Origin: Rhodobacter sp.
GTDB taxonomy: Bacteria; Pseudomonadota; Alphaproteobacteria; Rhodobacterales; Rhodobacteraceae
Assembly (NCBI GenBank): GCA_027484985.1
Contig: JAIXRW010000014.1
Location: forward strand, 1-45,366
DNA length: 45,366 nt
Direction: 5' to 3'
A program made the translations under genes and the position numbers. Below the pieces are notes generated by a model that was not told the DNA's origin, searched no databases, and saw only the letters and a list, made by a program, of their open reading frames with translations. Below are positions 19,516 to 27,865 of the stretch, piece by piece; position 1 is the stretch's first letter; each line of letters starts with the position of its first letter.

Positions 19516-20373
19516 TCACACCGCGCCCATGCGGCGGCGGCTCATGATCTGGATAAGGTTGATGACAAGCAGCATGGTGAAAGAGATCGACAGCATCGCA
19601 ATGGCAATGGCGACCGCGCCGTCATAATCGAATTCCTCAAGCCGGATGACGATCAGCAGGGGGGCGATCTCGGTCACGTTGGGCAGGTTGCCCGCGATGA
19701 AGATGACCGACCCGTATTCCCCGACCGACCGCGCCAGCGCCAGCGCAAAGCCCGTCAGCGCGGCAGGGGTCAGCGTGGGCAGCACCACATGGGTCAGCGT
19801 GCGAAGCCGCGTGGCGCCCAGCGTGGCCGAGGCTTCCTCGGTCTCGCGGTCGATTTCCTCGATCACGGGTTGCACGGTGCGGACAACGAAGGGCAGGCCC
19901 ACAAAGACCAGCGCGATCCAGATGCCAAGTTCGGTATAGGCGACCTTGAGGCCGAAGGCCTGGTCAAGTGCCGCGCCGAAAAAGCCGTTGGGGGCGTAGA
20001 TCGCGGTCAGCGCGATGCCTGCCACGGCGGTGGGCAGGGCGAAGGGAAGATCGACCGCGGCATCGATGATGCGTTTGCCCGGAAAGCGGTAGCGCACCAG
20101 CACCCAAGCCAGCGCCACGCCAAAGACAAGGTTAAAGACCGAAGCGATCAGCGCCGCGCGAAAGCTGAGCGCAAGGGCCGACCAGACGCGGGGGCGGTTG
20201 ACCACTTCCCACATCTCGGCGGGTCCGAAACCGATGAAACCGCGCCATAACAGCGCGGCCATCGGCACCAGCACGATCACCGAAAGGGTCGTCATCATGA
20301 CCCCGAAGGAAAGGCCCCACCCCGGCATGGGGGTGGGGGAACGCAGTGCAAAGGGTCGCAAGGTCATTCTCAC
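19516..20373 (-). CDS. cysT: Sulfate ABC transporter permease CysT (CysU)
   Basis: A 285-aa permease partner of CysW. Features are [22 protein letters not shown], the EAA loop [26 protein letters not shown] and [14 protein letters not shown], all characteristic of CysT. The start is GTG at 20373, giving GTGA overlap with the sbp stop, or ATG at 20367. Both indicate translational coupling to sbp. Confidence 0.95.
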   Translation of the reverse strand: MRMTLRPFALRSPTPMPGWGLSFGVMMTTLSVIVLVPMAALLWRGFIGFGPAEMWEVVNRPRVWSALALSFRAALIASVFNLVFGVALAWVLVRYRFPGKRIIDAAVDLPFALPTAVAGIALTAIYAPNGFFGAALDQAFGLKVAYTELGIWIALVFVGLPFVVRTVQPVIEEIDRETEEASATLGATRLRTLTHVVLPTLTPAALTGFALALARSVGEYGSVIFIAGNLPNVTEIAPLLIVIRLEEFDYDGAVAIAIAMLSISFTMLLVINLIQIMSRRRMGAV

Positions 20374-21401
20374 TGTGCCTGATAAATCTGGTCAAAGATG
20401 CCGCCATCGCCGAAATGTTCCGGCTGCACCTTGGCCCAGCCGCCGAAATCGGCGATCGACAGCCGTTTCACTTCGGGGAAGCGGGCCACATCGGCGGGGT
20501 CGGCGGCCGAGGTATCCCATGCGCGGAAGTAGTGTTTGAAGGCCAGCGCCTGGGCTTCGGGCGAATAGAGCTGTTCAAGATAGGCCGTGGCCAGCGGGCG
20601 GTTCGCATCGGTCAGGTTGCCATCGACCAGCGCCACGGGCGGTTCGGCCAGCACCGAAACCGACGGAACCACGATGTCAAACTTATCCTCGCCCAGTTCG
20701 TTCACGGCAAGATAGGCCTCGTTTTCCCAAGCCAGCAGCACGTCACCGATGCCGCGCTGGGCAAAGGTGGTGGTCGAACCGCGCGCGCCGGTGTCGAGCA
20801 CGGGAACATGCTTGTAAAGGTCGGCCACGAATTGCTTGGGGTCAAGGCCATTGGTCTGGGCATAGCCCCAAGCGGCAAGATAGTTCCAACGCGCCCCGCC
20901 CGAGGTTTTCGGGTTCGGGGTGATTACCTGCACATCGTCTTTCAGCAGGTCGCCCCAATCCTTGATGCCCTTGGGGTTCCCCTCGCGCACCAGAAACACG
21001 ATGGTCGAGGTATAGGGCGCCGAGTTGTGCGGCAGGCGCGATTGCCAGTCTTTGGGCAGAAGCGTCGTCTTGTTGGCGATCTGGTCGATATCCGAGGCAA
21101 GGGCAAGTGTGACGACCTGCGCCGCCAGACCGTCGATCACTGCGCGGGCCTGCGCGCCCGATCCGCCATGCGAGGTTTCGATCTGCGGGGCGGGATTGCC
21201 CTGCTTGACCCACCAATCCGAGAACCACGCGTTGTAATCGCGGTAGAATTCGCGCGTGGGGTCATAGCTGACATTCAGCAGCGTTTCGGCCGAGGCCTGC
21301 GGCGCCGGTCCGGCAAGGGCGGCAAGGCCGATCACGATGGCGGCAAAGGTGCCACGGAAGCCGGCGCCAAATCGCTGCGGAAAGAGCGGGGAAATCAACA
21401 T
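20370..21401 (-). CDS. sbp: Periplasmic sulfate-binding protein Sbp (CysP-like)
   Basis: A 343-aa exported binding protein. A signal peptide with a hydrophobic core ([13 protein letters not shown]) ends at the ASA cleavage site, and the mature protein begins [19 protein letters not shown], the standard start of Sbp/Cys[17 protein letters not shown] and [21 protein letters not shown] are sulfate-site segments. AGGAG lies 8 bp before ATG 21401. It is the first gene of the sbp-cysTWA-lrp operon. Thiosulfate rather than sulfate preference cannot be excluded. Confidence 0.95.
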   Translation of the reverse strand: MLISPLFPQRFGAGFRGTFAAIVIGLAALAGPAPQASAETLLNVSYDPTREFYRDYNAWFSDWWVKQGNPAPQIETSHGGSGAQARAVIDGLAAQVVTLALASDIDQIANKTTLLPKDWQSRLPHNSAPYTSTIVFLVREGNPKGIKDWGDLLKDDVQVITPNPKTSGGARWNYLAAWGYAQTNGLDPKQFVADLYKHVPVLDTGARGSTTTFAQRGIGDVLLAWENEAYLAVNELGEDKFDIVVPSVSVLAEPPVALVDGNLTDANRPLATAYLEQLYSPEAQALAFKHYFRAWDTSAADPADVARFPEVKRLSIADFGGWAKVQPEHFGDGGIFDQIYQAQ

Positions 21402-21446
21402 CGGTAAGTCTCCTGTCGGTGTCTCGGGCGCTGCCCTTTGATGTCG

Positions 21447-21491
21447 ATAATCACGACAGAGATAGTCGAGAAACGCAATGGAATAATCACG
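21447..21491. repeat. Direct repeat ATAATCACG upstream of sbp
   Basis: The nonamer ATAATCACG occurs at 21447-21455 and again at 21483-21491, 36 bp apart, in the gap between the Rrf2 gene and sbp. The first copy is 46 bp upstream of the sbp start. The spacing is not far from three and a half helical turns. It is a candidate regulator-binding pair for the sulfate operon. Confidence 0.35.
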
Positions 21492-21588
21492 TCAAACTTC
21501 GTCGTGTAAAGAGGCTTTTTTTCTCTGCCGACCGCGGGCAGGGGAACGCATCGCAACGGCGCGGCCCAAAGCCGCCCGGTCATGCCTG

Positions 21589-22044
21589 TCAGAGGCCGAG
21601 TCCCGCCGCGGGGGCCGATGATGCGGATGTGCCGACAAGATCGGCAAGGGTCAGCGAATCGACCAGCAGCAGGTAGGACCAGAACACCTGACCGAACACC
21701 TCGCGCAGGCGGCAGTTCTGTTCGTCCTTGCAATCTTCGCACCGCTGATAAGCGCGGCGCGACAGGCAGGCCAAGGGGGCGATGGGGCCGTCGATCAGGC
21801 GCATCAACTCGCTCAGCGGAATTTCATTGGGGCTTTTGATCAGCACATAGCCGCCATGCCGCCCGCGCAGCGAGGCGATGAAGCCCGCGTTGCGCAGTTC
21901 CAGCAGGATATGTTCCAGAAAGCGTTTCGGCGCGCCCGACCGCTGGGCGATTTCCTCGATCCGCAAGGGTTCGCCCGCACCGGCATGTTCGGTGGCAAGC
22001 TCCATCAGCGCCTTGAGCGCGTATTTCATCTTTTGCGTGATCAT
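21589..22044 (-). CDS. Rrf2-family regulator with four cysteines, next to sulfate genes
   Basis: A 151-aa Rrf2 protein: N-terminal winged helix (MITQKMKYALKALMELA, RIEEIAQRSGAPKRFLEHILLEL, LRGRHGGYVL). Cysteines C93, C102, C105 and C111 are arranged CX8CX2CX5C and could bind an Fe-S cluster or zinc, as in IscR/RsrR-type members. It sits upstream of and on the same strand as sbp, so it may control sulfur uptake in the manner of CymR; this is inference from position. No Shine-Dalgarno site precedes ATG 22044 and the promoter lies directly on the start (see promoter entry). Confidence 0.88.
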   Translation of the reverse strand: MITQKMKYALKALMELATEHAGAGEPLRIEEIAQRSGAPKRFLEHILLELRNAGFIASLRGRHGGYVLIKSPNEIPLSELMRLIDGPIAPLACLSRRAYQRCEDCKDEQNCRLREVFGQVFWSYLLLVDSLTLADLVGTSASSAPAAGLGL

Positions 22045-22049
22045 GGCCC

Positions 22050-22078
22050 TGAATACGCTTGCTTGGCCATATTCTCAA
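22050..22078 (-). promoter_or_regulatory. Sigma-70-like promoter giving a probably leaderless Rrf2 mRNA
   Basis: On the minus strand TTGAGA (22078-22073), 17-bp spacer, TATTCA (22055-22050). The -10 box ends only 5 bp before the ATG, so transcription would begin at or next to the start codon, consistent with the lack of a ribosome-binding site. Confidence 0.5.
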
Positions 22079-22129
22079 CAGGAAATCCCGCTGGATCAGG
22101 TCGTGTATAGCGGGCGGGGCCGCAAATTG

Positions 22130-22160
22130 CCCCGCCGCCGCGCTGTGCGGGGCGGCGGGG
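22130..22160 (-). terminator. Terminator-like hairpin after ilvD
   Basis: CCCCGCCGC and GCGGCGGGG arms (9 bp) with a 13-nt loop lie 10 bp past the ilvD stop. On the minus strand the hairpin is followed by CAATTT, a weak T tract. Confidence 0.5.
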
Positions 22161-22169
22161 CGGGGCGGG

Positions 22170-23900
22170 TTACTGGTCCATGTAGATGTGCTTTTCGGCC
22201 TTGGCGCCCGGATGGGTGACGGCCCCCCAGCGCGCGCCGCCCACCAGCTTGGCGAATTTCCAGATCGCGCCGGTGGCATATTCGGTCGGGCGGGGGCCGG
22301 ACCAGGCCGCGCGGCGGGCGGCAAGGGTGGCGTCATCCAGCGCCACCGACAATTCGCCCTTGATCGCGTCGATGGTTACGATGTCGCCGTCTTGCAGCAG
22401 CGCGATGGTGCCGCCATGGGCGGCTTCGGGTCCGACATGGCCGACGCAAAAGCCGCGCGTCGCCCCCGAAAAGCGGCCATCGGTGATAAGTGCCACCTTC
22501 TTGCCCATGCCCTGGCCCGAAATGGCGGCGGTGGTGGCCAGCATCTCGCGCATGCCGGGGCCGCCCGCGGGGCCTTCGTTGCGGATGACGATCACATCGC
22601 CCGCCTGATAGGCGCGGGCGCGGACGGCTTCGAACGCCGCTTCCTCGGATTCGAACACGCGGGCGGGGCCGGTGAACACCTGTTCCTCGGGCGACATGCC
22701 CGCGACTTTGACGATGGCGCCATCGGGGGCAAGGTTGCCGCGCAGGCCCACGACACCCCCCGTGGGCGTGATCGGGCTGGCGGCGGGATAGATCACGCGG
22801 CCATCCGCCGCGCCGCGGATATCGTCAAGCTCGGCGCCAAGGGTTCGGCCCGAAGCGGTGATGCAATCGCCATGGATCAACCCCAGCTTGAGCAGTTCTT
22901 TCAGCACGACCGGAACGCCGCCCACCTCGTACAGGTCTTTGGCCACATATTTCCCGCCGGGGCGCAGGTCGCAGAAATAGGGCGTGTCGCGCATGATGTC
23001 GGTCACGTCGAACAGGTCGAAATCGATGCCCGCTTCATGTGCGATGGCGGGCAGGTGCAGCGCCGCGTTGGTGCTGCCGCCGGTGCAGGCGACGATGCGC
23101 GCCGCATTTTCAAGGCTTTTGCGGGTGACGATGTCGCGGGCGCGGATGTTCTTTTCGATCAGCCGCAGCACGGCTTCGCCGCTGGTCTGGCCGTAATGGT
23201 CGCGGCTTTCGTAAGGGGCGGGCGCGCCAGAGGAATTGAGCAGCGCCAGACCCATCGCTTCGGACACGCAGGCCATGGTGTTGGCGGTGTATTGCGCGCC
23301 ACAGGCACCCGCACCCGGACAGGCGACACGTTCCAGAATTTCCAGTTCGGCATCCGACAGCGTGCCCGCCTGATGCTTGCCCACGGCTTCGAACACATCC
23401 TGAACGGTCACGTCCTGCCCGTGCAGCCGCCCCGGCAGGATCGAGCCGCCATAGATGAACACCGACGGCACGTTCAGCCGCACCATGGCCATCATCATGC
23501 CCGGCAGCGATTTGTCGCATCCGGCCAGACCCACCAGCGCATCATAGCAATGCCCGCGCATGGTCAGTTCCACTGTATCGGCAATGGCATCGCGGCTGGC
23601 CAAAGACGACCGCATGCCTTCGTGGCCCATGGCGATGCCGTCCGTGACGGTGATGGTGGTGAATTCGCGCGGGGTGCCGCCTGCGGCCTTGACCCCCGCC
23701 TTGACCGCCTGCGCCTGACGGTTGAGCGTGATGTTGCAGGGGGCCGCCTCGTTCCAGCAGGTTGCGACCCCGACCCAGGGTTGGTGGATTTCCTCTTCGG
23801 TCAGGCCCATGGCGTAGAAATAGCTGCGATGGGGCGCGCGGGCGGGCCCTTCGGTCACATGGCGGCTGGGCAGGCGCGATTTGTCGAAACGGGCGGTCAT
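22170..23900 (-). CDS. ilvD: Dihydroxy-acid dehydratase IlvD
   Basis: Iron-sulfur dehydratase for the third step of valine/isoleucine synthesis. It is 576 aa. Cluster cysteines are C48 (GVATCWNE), C128 (LAGCDKSLPG) and the one in CPGAGACGAQ near 200. TDGIAMGHEGMRSSL, CTGGSTNAALHLPAIA and DGRFSGATRG are family signatures. Dehydratases of the pentonate/6-phosphogluconate branch of the same superfamily are less likely but not excluded, because this organism may encode more than one. It is last in a three-gene minus-strand operon, 12 bp after the DUF6671-like gene. Confidence 0.9.
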   Translation of the reverse strand: MTARFDKSRLPSRHVTEGPARAPHRSYFYAMGLTEEEIHQPWVGVATCWNEAAPCNITLNRQAQAVKAGVKAAGGTPREFTTITVTDGIAMGHEGMRSSLASRDAIADTVELTMRGHCYDALVGLAGCDKSLPGMMMAMVRLNVPSVFIYGGSILPGRLHGQDVTVQDVFEAVGKHQAGTLSDAELEILERVACPGAGACGAQYTANTMACVSEAMGLALLNSSGAPAPYESRDHYGQTSGEAVLRLIEKNIRARDIVTRKSLENAARIVACTGGSTNAALHLPAIAHEAGIDFDLFDVTDIMRDTPYFCDLRPGGKYVAKDLYEVGGVPVVLKELLKLGLIHGDCITASGRTLGAELDDIRGAADGRVIYPAASPITPTGGVVGLRGNLAPDGAIVKVAGMSPEEQVFTGPARVFESEEAAFEAVRARAYQAGDVIVIRNEGPAGGPGMREMLATTAAISGQGMGKKVALITDGRFSGATRGFCVGHVGPEAAHGGTIALLQDGDIVTIDAIKGELSVALDDATLAARRAAWSGPRPTEYATGAIWKFAKLVGGARWGAVTHPGAKAEKHIYMDQ

Positions 23901-23912
23901 GGAGACTCCTGT

Positions 23913-24755
23913 TCAGGGGTTGCAAAGGGGGCAATGGGCCGGATCGGCATGGCCTGCGCGGGGGCGGGCCTGTTCGTGCAGGCAGGCGGTGCAGCCGAAG
24001 ATTTCGGCGGCGACACCGTCGGTCGGGGCGCCGCAATCGGCGCAAGGCAGGCCCGACAGGCTGCGGACACGGCCAAAGCCGGGGGCGGCGCAGGCGGGGC
24101 AGGGCGTGCCAAGGCGCCGGGCCAGCCGCTGGGCCAGACCCGCGATCACCGACATCCGCCGCGGGTTCATATGCGCGCGCATGTCGGTGCCGACAATGGC
24201 CTGTCCCGTGGCCGCGATGGCCTGCGCGATGGCTGCATCGACGGCGGCGCGGTCGGTCAGGCCCTTGGCCAGCGGGGCGGCATCGGGGGCGGCCTGCACG
24301 GTCACGGCGGTGGCGGGAAAGCCCGCGCGGGCCAGAAAGCCCGTGGCCACATCGGCGTTTGTCACTGTCAGGCTGTCATAGACGGGTTGGCTGTCGGTTG
24401 TCATTTCGGTGACTTCCTGACCGGTCCGCCGGTCCAGCCACAAAAGCAGTTCGGTTCCCATGGCCAGAAACGGCAGGTGCGGATGCGGGCCATAGGCGCC
24501 TTCGCTGGCGATACCTGCGGCAAGGCCGGTCGCTTCGGTCGCGGCGCGGGCCTTGGCGCGGGCGGCATCAAGCATGCTGCCCGCCCGCGCCACATCGCCG
24601 GAAAAGGTGCCGAACCGGTCGGTATCGATCGGGGCGCAGAGGACGCTGACGCCAAGCGCCGCAAGGGGCGGTGCGATCACCGTTTCCTTGCCATGCATGG
24701 TGCCAAGGGCGGCGCGGTCGGGAAGGCCCTGCGGCATGGTCTGTGCCATGCTCAA
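23913..24755 (-). CDS. DUF6671-like protein with C-terminal zinc-ribbon cysteines
   Basis: A 280-aa protein of unknown function. The N-terminal half holds GTMHGKETVIAPPL and APIDTDRFGTFSG, and the middle includes MRAHMNPRRMSVI. The C-terminus has paired cysteines CPAC, CADC, CTAC and CPLC, enough for two zinc ribbons. I associate the layout with the DUF6671 family from memory; that label is tentative. It overlaps sbtA by 4 bp (ATGA) and precedes ilvD by 12 bp, so it is translationally coupled to the bicarbonate permease. There is no signal peptide. A regulatory or catalytic role linked to bicarbonate use is possible. Confidence 0.75.
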   Translation of the reverse strand: MSMAQTMPQGLPDRAALGTMHGKETVIAPPLAALGVSVLCAPIDTDRFGTFSGDVARAGSMLDAARAKARAATEATGLAAGIASEGAYGPHPHLPFLAMGTELLLWLDRRTGQEVTEMTTDSQPVYDSLTVTNADVATGFLARAGFPATAVTVQAAPDAAPLAKGLTDRAAVDAAIAQAIAATGQAIVGTDMRAHMNPRRMSVIAGLAQRLARRLGTPCPACAAPGFGRVRSLSGLPCADCGAPTDGVAAEIFGCTACLHEQARPRAGHADPAHCPLCNP

Positions 24756-25726
24756 AGCCCTTGCCAGAACGCGGTCATCTGCCAGACCAGCGGCACGCCT
24801 GCCAGCAGCATGAAGGGAAAGGTGATGCCCAGCGATGCGGTCAGATAGACCGAAGGATTGGCTTCGGGAAAGGTCGCGCGCACGGCGGCGGGGGCGTCGA
24901 TATAGCTGGCCGAGGCCGCGACCGTGCCCAGCACGAAGGCCGACCCCATGGGCAGGCCCGCAAGCGTGGCAAGCCCGCTGACGATAAAGCCATGCACCAT
25001 CGGCATCACCAGACCGAAGGCCAGCATCCGCCCGCCGACACGGGCGAAATCCTTGAGCTGCCGCCCCGCCGTCATGCCCATTTCGAGCAGGAACAGCACC
25101 AGTACGCCGCGGAACAGATCGACGAAGAAGGGTTCGATCTTGGCGAAATTCGTCTCGCCCGAGGCGGCGCCGATCAGCAGCCCGCCGCCCAGCAGCAAAA
25201 GCCCCCGCCCCCGCAGCGTTTCCATCAGGATCGACGACAGCGCCACGCCCTGCGCCCCTTGCGCCCGCGACAGGGCCACGCGCCCGTAGAACAGCGCGAC
25301 AAGGATGCCCAGTTCCATCAGCGCGACAAGGCCGGTCACATAGCCCTCCATCGGGGTGCCCGCGCCTTCGGCATAGGCGCGCGCCACCACGAAGGTGACG
25401 GACGAGACCGACCCGTACAGCGCCGCCACCCCGGCCGCATCGACGATCGACAGCCGGATCACGTAACGCGCCACCAGAAAGGCCAGAAGCGGGATCAGCA
25501 GCACGATGGCCGCCGTGACGCTGACAGCCCCCAGCATGTTGCCCAGATCGGCCGTGGCCAGTTCGCGCCCGCCTTGCAACCCGATCGAGAACAGCAGGAA
25601 GATCGCGAAGATGCGGATCACGGGTTCGGGAATTTCAAGATCGGACCGGATCAAAGTGGCGACGATGCCCAGAAGAAAGGCCAGCGTGATCGGTGAGATG
25701 AGGTTTTCGAGAAGGATGCCGTCCAT
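24752..25726 (-). CDS. SbtA-family sodium-dependent bicarbonate permease
   Basis: A 324-aa membrane protein with about ten hydrophobic segments in two halves. LLENLISPITLAFLLGIVATLIRSDLEIPEPV and FLLFSIGLQGGREL match the first half of SbtA proteins, and SYIDAPAAVRATFPEANPSVYL the second half. SbtA in cyanobacteria imports bicarbonate with Na+. In this heterotroph it would feed carboxylation reactions or pH control. No SbtB (PII-like) gene lies beside it; a DUF6671-like gene takes that place. It is divergent from a LysR regulator. Confidence 0.85.
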   Translation of the reverse strand: MDGILLENLISPITLAFLLGIVATLIRSDLEIPEPVIRIFAIFLLFSIGLQGGRELATADLGNMLGAVSVTAAIVLLIPLLAFLVARYVIRLSIVDAAGVAALYGSVSSVTFVVARAYAEGAGTPMEGYVTGLVALMELGILVALFYGRVALSRAQGAQGVALSSILMETLRGRGLLLLGGGLLIGAASGETNFAKIEPFFVDLFRGVLVLFLLEMGMTAGRQLKDFARVGGRMLAFGLVMPMVHGFIVSGLATLAGLPMGSAFVLGTVAASASYIDAPAAVRATFPEANPSVYLTASLGITFPFMLLAGVPLVWQMTAFWQGL

Positions 25727-25873
25727 GATGCCGCCCTTTGCCGTTCTTGCGCCCGTCCTGCGCCTTGGTCCTGCGTTTGTCCTGCGGGAGTGGCGGTGAT
25801 CGGCCGCCCTTTGGTTCGTCGGTCTTTTGCGCGAAGGGGTTTGAAAAGAGAAACGCGAAGTTTACATCGCATT

Positions 25874-25890
25874 TATCGATTTGGCCGATA
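25874..25890. promoter_or_regulatory. LysR-type operator between sbtA and its regulator
   Basis: A perfect dyad TATCG-N7-CGATA (T-N11-A form) lies 8 bp before the LysR start codon and overlaps its ribosome-binding region. Its position suits autorepression and control of the divergent sbtA operon. Confidence 0.55.
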
Positions 25891-25898
25891 GGTGACCC

Positions 25899-26762
25899 AT
25901 GCATGATGTCGATACCGCTGTGCTTCGCACCTTCCTTGCGCTGGCCGAATCGGGCAGCTTTTCGCAGGCGGGGGTTTTGGTCGGCCGGTCGCAATCGGCG
26001 GTGTCCGAACAGATCCGCAAGCTGGAAGAGTTGTTCGGGCGCGTGCTGTTCGAACGCACGACACGCCATGTGCGGCTGACGGCCGAGGGCGAGCAATTCC
26101 TGCAACATGCCCGCGCCATGGTGGCGCAGGCCGATGCGATGCTGGCACGGTTCCGCGCCCCCGATATCGAGGGCGAGGTGCGCTTTGGCAGCCCCGAGGA
26201 TTTCGCCTCGGCCTATCTGCCCGATATCCTTGGCCTGTTTGCCGCCGCCCATCCGGCGGTGGAGTTGCATGTGACCTGCCAGTTGACCCTGCCGCTGGTC
26301 GAGGATTTCGAAGCGGGCGAACAGGACCTAATCATCGTCAAACAAGACCCCGAGCGGCGCTATGCCGCATCGCGCCCGCTGTGGCGCGAACGGCTGGTCT
26401 GGGTGGCGGCGGCGTCACTCGCGCCGCGCTTTGCCGATGCCGCACGCGGGCGGATGCTGCCGCTGGTGCTAAGCCCGTCGCCCTGTGTCTATCGCAGCCG
26501 CGCCACGCGCACGCTGGAAGCGGCGGGGGTGACATGGAGCGGGGTCTTCACCTCGCCTTCCTTTGCGGGGCAGGCGGCGGCGGTACGGGCGGGGCTGGGC
26601 TATGCCGTGATGCCCCGCGCGATGGTGCCGCCGGAACTGGCGGTGCTGCGCGACTGGCCCGAACTGGCGGAAGTGGAAATCGCCCTTTTGGGCCAGTCAC
26701 GCCTGTCCCCCGCCGCAGCCGCGCTTGCCGGGTTCATCGAGGAACGCGTGGCGCGGCGTTGA
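25899..26762 (+). CDS. LysR-family regulator, divergent from sbtA
   Basis: A 287-aa LysR-type regulator. The N-terminal HTH is VLRTFLALAESGSFSQAGVLVGRSQSAVSEQIRKLEELFGRVLFERTTRHVRLT, and the effector domain begins near residue 88 (GEVRFGSPEDFASAYLP). It is most like the LrhA/DgdR branch rather than OxyR, with no conserved cysteine pair. AGGTG lies 4 bp before ATG 25899. It probably controls the sbtA operon, and the dyad just upstream supports this. Confidence 0.92.
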   Translation: MHDVDTAVLRTFLALAESGSFSQAGVLVGRSQSAVSEQIRKLEELFGRVLFERTTRHVRLTAEGEQFLQHARAMVAQADAMLARFRAPDIEGEVRFGSPEDFASAYLPDILGLFAAAHPAVELHVTCQLTLPLVEDFEAGEQDLIIVKQDPERRYAASRPLWRERLVWVAAASLAPRFADAARGRMLPLVLSPSPCVYRSRATRTLEAAGVTWSGVFTSPSFAGQAAAVRAGLGYAVMPRAMVPPELAVLRDWPELAEVEIALLGQSRLSPAAAALAGFIEERVARR

Positions 26763-26803
26763 TGGCGGGGGATTTGGCCGCGACGGCCAAAGGGGCTGCG
26801 GGG

Positions 26804-27730
26804 TCAGACGCCCAGACACCAGCGCATGACGGCCTTTTGCGCGTGAAGGCGGTTTTCGGCCTCGTCAAAGATCACCGAATGGGGGCCGTCCATCACCGCA
26901 CTTGTCGCCTCGTCATTGCGGTGGGCGGGCAGGCAATGCATGAACAGGCTGTCGGGGCGGGCGCGCGACATCAGCTGTTCGTTCACCTGATAGGGGCGCA
27001 GCTGGTTGTGGCGGCGTTCCTTGGCGCTTTCGGGATCGTGCATCGACACCCAAGTGTCGGTGACGACAAGATCGGCCCCTTCGACGGCGACAAAGGGATC
27101 GCGGGCGATTGTGACTTTTGACCCCTTGGCGCGGGCAAATTCGACGAAGCGTTCCTCGGGGTCGAGCGTTTCGGGGCCTGTGAAGGTGAAGTCAAAGCCG
27201 AATTGCCCTGCGGCATGCAGGAAAGAGGCGCAGACATTGTTGCCGTCACCGCACCAGACCACCTTTTTGCCGCCGATGGGGCCGCGATGTTCTTCATAGG
27301 TCATCACATCGGCCATGATCTGGCAGGGATGGGTGCGGTTCGTCAGGCCGTTGATGACCGGGACGGTGGCATGTTCGGCCATTTCCAGCAGCGTCGCCTC
27401 TTCGAAGGTGCGGATCATGATAAGATCGACATAGCGCGACAGCACGCGGGCGGTATCGGCAATCGTCTCGCCATGGCCAAGCTGCATTTCCTTGCCCGAC
27501 AGCACCATCGTCTCGCCGCCCATCTGGCGCACGCCGACATCAAAGGACACGCGGGTGCGGGTCGAGGGTTTTTCGAAGATCAGCGCGACCATGCGGCCCT
27601 TGAGCGGCTGGTCATCATCGGGCGCGCCGCGCGGGCGGCCACCCCGCGCGGCCTTCATCGCATGGGCGCTGTCGATCATGCCGCGCAGTTCGGCCGCGTC
27701 GGTCTTGTGGATATCGAGGAAGTGTTTCAT
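26804..27730 (-). CDS. argF: Ornithine carbamoyltransferase ArgF
   Basis: Makes citrulline from ornithine and carbamoyl phosphate in arginine synthesis. It is 308 aa. The carbamoyl-phosphate loop is EKPSTRTR (53-60), with THPCQIMAD and the ornithine/catalytic motif MHCLPAHR near residue 268. The start at 27730 ([10 protein letters not shown]) matches the family; the longer frame to 27859 would read through an intergenic repeat. It lies downstream of argD with a 135-bp gap containing a hairpin. Confidence 0.96.
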   Translation of the reverse strand: MKHFLDIHKTDAAELRGMIDSAHAMKAARGGRPRGAPDDDQPLKGRMVALIFEKPSTRTRVSFDVGVRQMGGETMVLSGKEMQLGHGETIADTARVLSRYVDLIMIRTFEEATLLEMAEHATVPVINGLTNRTHPCQIMADVMTYEEHRGPIGGKKVVWCGDGNNVCASFLHAAGQFGFDFTFTGPETLDPEERFVEFARAKGSKVTIARDPFVAVEGADLVVTDTWVSMHDPESAKERRHNQLRPYQVNEQLMSRARPDSLFMHCLPAHRNDEATSAVMDGPHSVIFDEAENRLHAQKAVMRWCLGV

Positions 27731-27756
27731 GGCAATCGTCTTTCTGGTTGCAGGCC

Positions 27757-27806
27757 CCGGGGGTTTTCCACCCCCGGACCCCCGAGGATATTTGCGGGCA
27801 GAAAAT
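27757..27806. repeat. Intergenic hairpin repeat between argD and argF
   Basis: CCGGGGGT and ACCCCCGG arms around a 5-nt loop, followed by ACCCCCGAGGATATTTG and GCAGAAAATG. I recall close copies of this hairpin plus GAGGATATTT tail in many Rhodobacteraceae intergenic regions. This is a family-level clue. It could act as an attenuating structure or mRNA stabiliser between the two arg genes. Confidence 0.55.
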
Positions 27807-27865
27807 GTCAGCCCGATCCTCGGAGTGCCGCGTGATGCGTGCGTTCGGTGGCGGCGCACATGGGG

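Noticed and set aside
22059..24848. 929-aa plus-strand frame across ilvD and the DUF6671-like gene
   Set aside because: It spans two genes and their gap on the other strand with low-complexity Gly/Ala/His content; a GC artefact.
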